NCBI GenBank assembly: GCA_018399235.1
Contig: JAGYOX010000015.1
Coordinates: 1-36,959 of the forward strand
Source: Desulfobacterales bacterium
GTDB lineage: Bacteria; Desulfobacterota; Desulfobacteria; Desulfobacterales; Desulfosalsimonadaceae
DNA: 36,959 nt
Direction of reading: 5' to 3'
Below the pieces are notes generated by a model, which made no database searches, was not told the DNA's origin, and was given only the letters and a program-made list of their open reading frames with translations. A program made the translations under genes and the position numbers. Below, in pieces: positions 34,133-36,959 of this stretch. Each line of letters opens with the position of its first letter. Positions within the stretch are counted from its first letter, which is position 1.

Positions 34133-36959
34133 ATGCCGGAAAAACTGAGAAATATCATTGATCCGGATGCATTGCCCGAAACGTTGCACTCAGAAATGGC
34201 GCAAATCTGGGATAAATACTGTGTCGCTTGCGATAAGGCGGGGCTTGAGATTCCGGCGGACACGCAAACGGTCCGGGGCTTAAAGTTTGCATTTCTATTT
34301 AGTGATTTTGTCAGCCGGTGGTCGATTAAATCGCCCGGTATCGTACATGATTTAGTTAGCAGCGGGGATATCAGCCGCTCTTATAACGTCTCCGACTATC
34401 GGTCAACAGTGCGGCGCGTCTGTGATGGGGTTCAGGATGAAAACGATTTGAATGTCGGGGTGCGTAGCTGCCGGTGTCGGGAAATGATTCGCATTGCGAT
34501 CCGGGATCTTGCCGGCTGGGCGGATCTGCTCGAAACAGTAGCCGATTTGACCAATTTTGCGGAAGCCTGTATTGACGGGGCCCTTACGTTGGTTTATCAA
34601 TGGATGTGCCAGCAGTATGGCGTCCCGCAGCTGAAAAACGGTGCCCGTCAATTGCCGGTGGTGCTTGGCGTCGGCAAACTCGGCGGCGCGGAATTGAATT
34701 ACTCCTCTGATGTTGACCTGCTTTTCTCATTTCCGGAAATGGGGCAAGTTAAAGCGGATGAGGGGCGACCGCTCACCCATGAAGAGTTTTTTTCAAAGCT
34801 TTTCAGACGGCTTATAAATATCCTGGGTAAAAATATGCCTGAGGGTTTCGTATTCCGGGTGGATACCCGGCTGCGGCCCTACGGGGATGCCGGGCCGATT
34901 GCCATGAGTTTTGATGCCCTTGAAACCTACTATCAGCATCAGGGGAGGGAATGGGAGCGCTATGCATTGATAAAGGCCCGTCCCATCGCCGGCGACCTGG
35001 AAGCCGGGAATCGGCTGATCGATCGGCTGCGTCCGTTCGTATACAGGCGGTATCTGGATTTTGGAACATTTGACGACCTTCGGGATATGAAACGGAAAAT
35101 TGTACGGGAAGTCCGGCGCAAAGGACTTTCCGGCAACATCAAGCTGGGCGCCGGCGGAATTCGGGAAATCGAGTTTTTCGGGCAGGTATTTCAACTCATC
35201 CGCGGCGGTGTAAATCCGGACTTTCAAACCCGTAACCTCCTGAAGACATTAAAAATCTTGTTTGAATCGGGCTGTATCCCGGAAACCGTATACCATGAAT
35301 TGGGCGATGCCTATAAATTTCTCCGCAACACGGAGAATCGTCTGCAGGCATTTGATGACCGGCAGACCCATAGTCTGCCCAAAAACGAAGCCCGTCGGGA
35401 TCGGCTGGCGCTTTCAATGGGATTTCCGGACTGGCAGGCATTTAATAATGCCCTGACCGCGTATATGGACCGGGTCCATTTTCATTTTAACGAGTTACTT
35501 GCGGATCCGGCGGAAAGCTCAGGACAGATGGCTGAAGCCGGTCAAATTATCGAGGAATTGTGGCATTCCCTTGCAGACGGCGACCGGGCTAAAGAGATCC
35601 TGTCGGAAATCGGTTTTGATGAACCGGATAAGATTTTAGGCGTTTTGCATCAATTTTTAGATGTTCCTGATGACGCGGATATCAGTTCTCAGGGGAGGGA
35701 GCGGATATACCGCCTGATGCCGCAAATCCTTCAGAAGGCAGCTGAAACCGACATCCCCGAAGTGGTGCTGCAGCGGGTATTCGAGTTGATCCGTTCAATT
35801 CGCCGCCGTTCGTGTTATATTGCCCTGCTGATGGAGAATCCGGAGGCATTGACGCATTTGATTCGGCTGGCGGCGGCCAGTCCATGGATTGTGTCATTTT
35901 TATCCAAGCATCCCCTGCTTTTGGACGAGCTTCTCGATTCCCGTAGCCTGTATGTGCCGCTGGGCAAAACAGAGCTCGAAAAAGAGATCCGGCAGCGTAT
36001 GAATCGGGTAGCCGCCTGGGATCTGGAGCATCAGATGGATGAGCTCCGGATATTCAAACAGAGCCATACGTTGCGTATCGCCGCGGCCGATGTGGCCGGC
36101 CTGCTTCCTTTGATGAAGGTCAGCGATCGTCTGACCTATCTCGCTGAAACGGTTCTTGATGAGGTTCTGGAGCTTTCATGGAAGCATCTGGTGGATAAAT
36201 ACGGCCGACCCGCTGGGTTTAATAACGGAAAGGGGTTTGCCGTTGTGGCGTACGGCAAGCTGGGCGGATATGAACTCGGCTACGGTTCTGATCTGGATCT
36301 GGTATTTCTTCATGCCGTCCCAAGGGGTTATACCACGGGGGGGCGTTTATCCGCCATTGACAACCACCAGTTTTATGTTCGACTGGGTCAGCGGGTGATT
36401 CATTTTTTGACCACTATGACCAGTACCGGAAAGCTCTATGAGGCGGATATGCGTTTGCGTCCCAGCGGTGAAGCCGGTGTTCTTGTGAGCCATGTTGATG
36501 CGTTTGAGGAGTATCAGCGTGACGAAGCCTGGACATGGGAACATCAGGCGTTGCTTAAAGCCCGGCCGATTAGCGGCGACCCGGATGTCGGCAACCGTTT
36601 TCTGGATATCCGCCGTCGAATTCTAACCTTTGGTCGATCGGAAACCGAGCTGCGGGAGAAAGTGATAGGCATGCGGCAGCGGATGCGACAGGTCCAGAAT
36701 GATGGAAAGGCACAAGGAAAGTTTGATATAAAGAATGACCCAGGGGGCATCATTGACATTGAATTTTTGGTTCAGTATCTGATTCTGCTATCCGCCAATG
36801 ATCATCCTTCGCTCATTCAGTGGACGGATGTTGTCCGGCAGCTAAACAGTCTGGCGATTGCCGGAGTCATTGATGATAAAAGCGCCCACATCCTGAAGCA
36901 GGGATATCTTGTATTTCGTTATTTGGTCCATCGTTTGAGCCTTGAACAAAAGCCGGCCA
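34133..36959 (+). CDS. glnE: Bifunctional glutamine synthetase adenylyltransferase/deadenylase (partial, runs off window)
   Basis: GlnE adds and removes AMP on glutamine synthetase according to nitrogen status, taking cues from PII. The ATG at 34133 has an AGGAA site eight bases away, and 942 codons are open to the window edge. E. coli GlnE has 946 residues, so only a short C-terminal part is missing. Two nucleotidyltransferase domains are seen. The first (deadenylase) has GVGKLGGAELNYSSDVDLLF with D193 and D195. The second (adenylyltransferase) has AYGKLGGYELGYGSDLDLVF with D720 and D722. Both active-site pairs are intact. The gene follows the deaminase by 3 bp; no glnA or PII gene is in this window. 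Confidence 0.95.
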   Translation, partial: MPEKLRNIIDPDALPETLHSEMAQIWDKYCVACDKAGLEIPADTQTVRGLKFAFLFSDFVSRWSIKSPGIVHDLVSSGDISRSYNVSDYRSTVRRVCDGVQDENDLNVGVRSCRCREMIRIAIRDLAGWADLLETVADLTNFAEACIDGALTLVYQWMCQQYGVPQLKNGARQLPVVLGVGKLGGAELNYSSDVDLLFSFPEMGQVKADEGRPLTHEEFFSKLFRRLINILGKNMPEGFVFRVDTRLRPYGDAGPIAMSFDALETYYQHQGREWERYALIKARPIAGDLEAGNRLIDRLRPFVYRRYLDFGTFDDLRDMKRKIVREVRRKGLSGNIKLGAGGIREIEFFGQVFQLIRGGVNPDFQTRNLLKTLKILFESGCIPETVYHELGDAYKFLRNTENRLQAFDDRQTHSLPKNEARRDRLALSMGFPDWQAFNNALTAYMDRVHFHFNELLADPAESSGQMAEAGQIIEELWHSLADGDRAKEILSEIGFDEPDKILGVLHQFLDVPDDADISSQGRERIYRLMPQILQKAAETDIPEVVLQRVFELIRSIRRRSCYIALLMENPEALTHLIRLAAASPWIVSFLSKHPLLLDELLDSRSLYVPLGKTELEKEIRQRMNRVAAWDLEHQMDELRIFKQSHTLRIAAADVAGLLPLMKVSDRLTYLAETVLDEVLELSWKHLVDKYGRPAGFNNGKGFAVVAYGKLGGYELGYGSDLDLVFLHAVPRGYTTGGRLSAIDNHQFYVRLGQRVIHFLTTMTSTGKLYEADMRLRPSGEAGVLVSHVDAFEEYQRDEAWTWEHQALLKARPISGDPDVGNRFLDIRRRILTFGRSETELREKVIGMRQRMRQVQNDGKAQGKFDIKNDPGGIIDIEFLVQYLILLSANDHPSLIQWTDVVRQLNSLAIAGVIDDKSAHILKQGYLVFRYLVHRLSLEQKPA

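Overview
The window is chromosomal DNA, densely packed with protein-coding genes, from a Gram-negative, probably anaerobic bacterium. I favour the Desulfobacterota (delta-proteobacterial sulfate reducers, Desulfobacterales-like). The main reasons are the combination of a bifunctional CoA-transferase/GNAT fusion, a stand-alone NifU-type scaffold, an AmmeMemoRadiSam B protein, an HD-GYP response regulator, a full GatCAB amidotransferase and GlnE. This placement is inferred from gene content only; there is no rRNA or other strong taxonomic marker. I see no tRNA, rRNA, CRISPR array, prophage or transposase.

Layout. Positions 1-2795 (minus) hold a two-component pair: a soluble double-PAS histidine kinase and an HD-GYP response regulator cut by the window edge. 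Divergent from it, 2984-7854 (plus) carries the helicase HrpA overlapping a family-2 glycosyltransferase. From 7883 to 16700 everything is on the minus strand: an acyl-CoA module (CoA-transferase/GNAT fusion and AMP-forming acyl-CoA ligase), a small group (NifU-like scaffold, PLP aminotransferase, AmrB/Memo), and a queuosine group (DUF2065 membrane protein, queA, tgt). A short plus-strand block at 16944-19317 has a three-helix membrane protein, gatB and a DUF2889 protein. It converges on the next minus block across a non-coding stretch packed with repeats (19318-19505).

The minus block 19506-28396 reads like one operon in the order argS, SPOR-domain membrane protein, gatC, gatA, a 59-residue unknown protein, mutL, ABC ATPase and ABC permease. 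It joins tRNA charging and amidation to mismatch repair and an exporter, while gatB sits apart. Further minus genes are a small lytic transglycosylase (28546), an EpmA-like lysyl ligase (29261), a histone-deacetylase-family amidohydrolase with a C-terminal zinc ribbon (30238) and a hydantoinase/oxoprolinase-family ATPase (31593). The window ends on the plus strand with a zinc nucleoside/tRNA deaminase and glnE, which runs off the edge a little short of its normal C terminus.

Most of the content is housekeeping. The points most worth a second look are the CoA-transferase/GNAT fusion whose expected catalytic glutamate appears to be proline, the hydantoinase-like ATPase paired with the zinc-ribbon deacetylase, the repeat mosaic at 19318-19505, the NifU/aminotransferase/Memo grouping, and the kinase and regulator genes separated in frame by a single TAG codon. 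No finding rises to a clearly new biological system; the HyuA/deacetylase pair and the CoA-transferase fusion are the best candidates for undescribed biochemistry.
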